Shown: piece after piece, positions 63,754 to 64,000 of the stretch
Layout: each line of letters starts with the position of its first letter
Position numbering within the stretch: position 1 is the first letter of the stretch
Origin: Oscheius sp. JU75
Lineage: Eukaryota; Nematoda; Chromadorea; Rhabditida; Rhabditidae
Assembly (NCBI GenBank): GCA_037178855.1
Contig: JASJZC010000007.1
Location: forward strand, 2,976,001-3,040,000
Length of the DNA: 64,000 nt
Reading direction: 5' to 3'
Notes under the pieces: generated by a model
Seen by the model: the letters and a program-made list of their open reading frames with translations, nothing else
What the model was told of the DNA's origin: nothing
The model's database searches: none
Program-made: the position numbers and the translations under genes

Positions 63754-64000
63754 TTAGGCAGTCCTGAAAAATTGGATAAATCCTGTTTGTAAGCAATACT
63801 CACTTGGCCTTGTTGGATCCGATGAACATGGCGCTGGTGGCGAAAGGAGCGTAGGCAGGTACGACGCGAGGAGCAATTGGGAGAGCAGGAGCAGCAAAGA
63901 CTGGGGCTACGGGAGCAGCAACTGGAGGAGCGAAGAAGGGAGCAGGGGCAAGAGGGGCAGCGAATGGAAGAGGGGCAGCTACGGGAAGAGGAGCAGCGAC
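63754..64000 (-). CDS. Ala/Pro-rich structural (cuticle-like) protein, C-terminal part
   Basis: The frame enters from the right edge with imperfect repeats of A-A-P-L-P-V/F (for example VAAPLPVAAPLPFAAPLAP, FFAPPVAAPVAPVFAAPA), then RVVPAYAPFATSAMFIGSN. It either stops at TGA 63800-63802 (KAK-stop) or uses the overlapping perfect donor GTGAGT and a 40-nt intron to end KAKTA at 63754. The repeat pattern resembles low-complexity cuticle or eggshell matrix proteins of ecdysozoans. The start lies outside the window. Confidence 0.6.

Overview
This window is nuclear DNA from an animal, almost certainly a nematode. Genes are split by introns, many only about 35-50 nt long, with GT..AG (sometimes GC..AG) ends and T-rich acceptors. 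The gene set is metazoan: an NPAS4/CKY-1 bHLH-PAS factor, Max, an NK2 homeobox gene, MRCK, MAP4K and an RPS6KC1-type pseudokinase. It also contains nematode-flavoured secreted families: transthyretin-like small proteins and a lustrin/Kunitz mosaic protein. Several start codons sit a few bases after a splice acceptor, as expected for spliced-leader trans-splicing. I cannot name the species.

Layout. 1-443 (minus): 5' part of a CKY-1/NPAS4-like gene running off the left edge. 0.5-3.8 kb: no convincing gene. 3.8-5.5 kb (minus): a complete seven-exon secreted GH5 exo-1,3-beta-glucanase of fungal/oomycete type, a good horizontal-transfer candidate. 6.15-7.76 kb (minus): an F-box protein. 7.8-13.1 kb: gene-poor. 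13.2-16.6 kb (minus): RPS6KC1-like PX-MIT-pseudokinase, with an unidentified coding segment just upstream. 18.2-22.3 kb (minus): an ER-anchored p180/kinectin-like coiled-coil protein. 23.4-26.5 kb (plus): MAP4K/GCK kinase with a citron-homology domain. 26.8-27.6 kb (plus): Max. 27.8-29.1 kb (minus): two small unidentified proteins. 29.3-32.3 kb (minus): three related secreted transthyretin-like genes, the middle one apparently broken. 33.3-33.7 kb (minus): a His/Ser-rich secreted peptide gene.

34.7-41.6 kb (minus): MRCK (Cdc42-binding kinase) with kinase, coiled coil, C1, PH, CNH and CRIB. Midway there is an apparent alternative last exon with its own stop and poly(A) signal that would instead give a membrane-anchored, DMPK-like kinase. 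41.7-47.2 kb: gene-poor. 47.3-48.2 kb: a possible small secretory/neuropeptide-like precursor. 49.2-54.2 kb (plus): lustrin/Kunitz protein whose first six Kunitz domains lack the second disulfide. 54.3-55.0 kb (minus): orphan secreted protein. 56.05-58.5 kb (plus): NK2-class homeobox. 58.5-63.1 kb: gene-poor, ending in a 205-bp element with 24-bp inverted termini. 63.2-63.4 kb: a 44-residue Cys-rich peptide. 63.75-64.0 kb (minus): end of an Ala/Pro-rich, probably cuticle-type, protein.

The genes are mostly independent. Two themes recur: Rho/Rac-JNK type kinase signalling (MRCK, MAP4K) and secreted or extracellular-matrix products. Exon models were made by hand from reading frames, splice motifs and family conservation, without transcripts or database searches.
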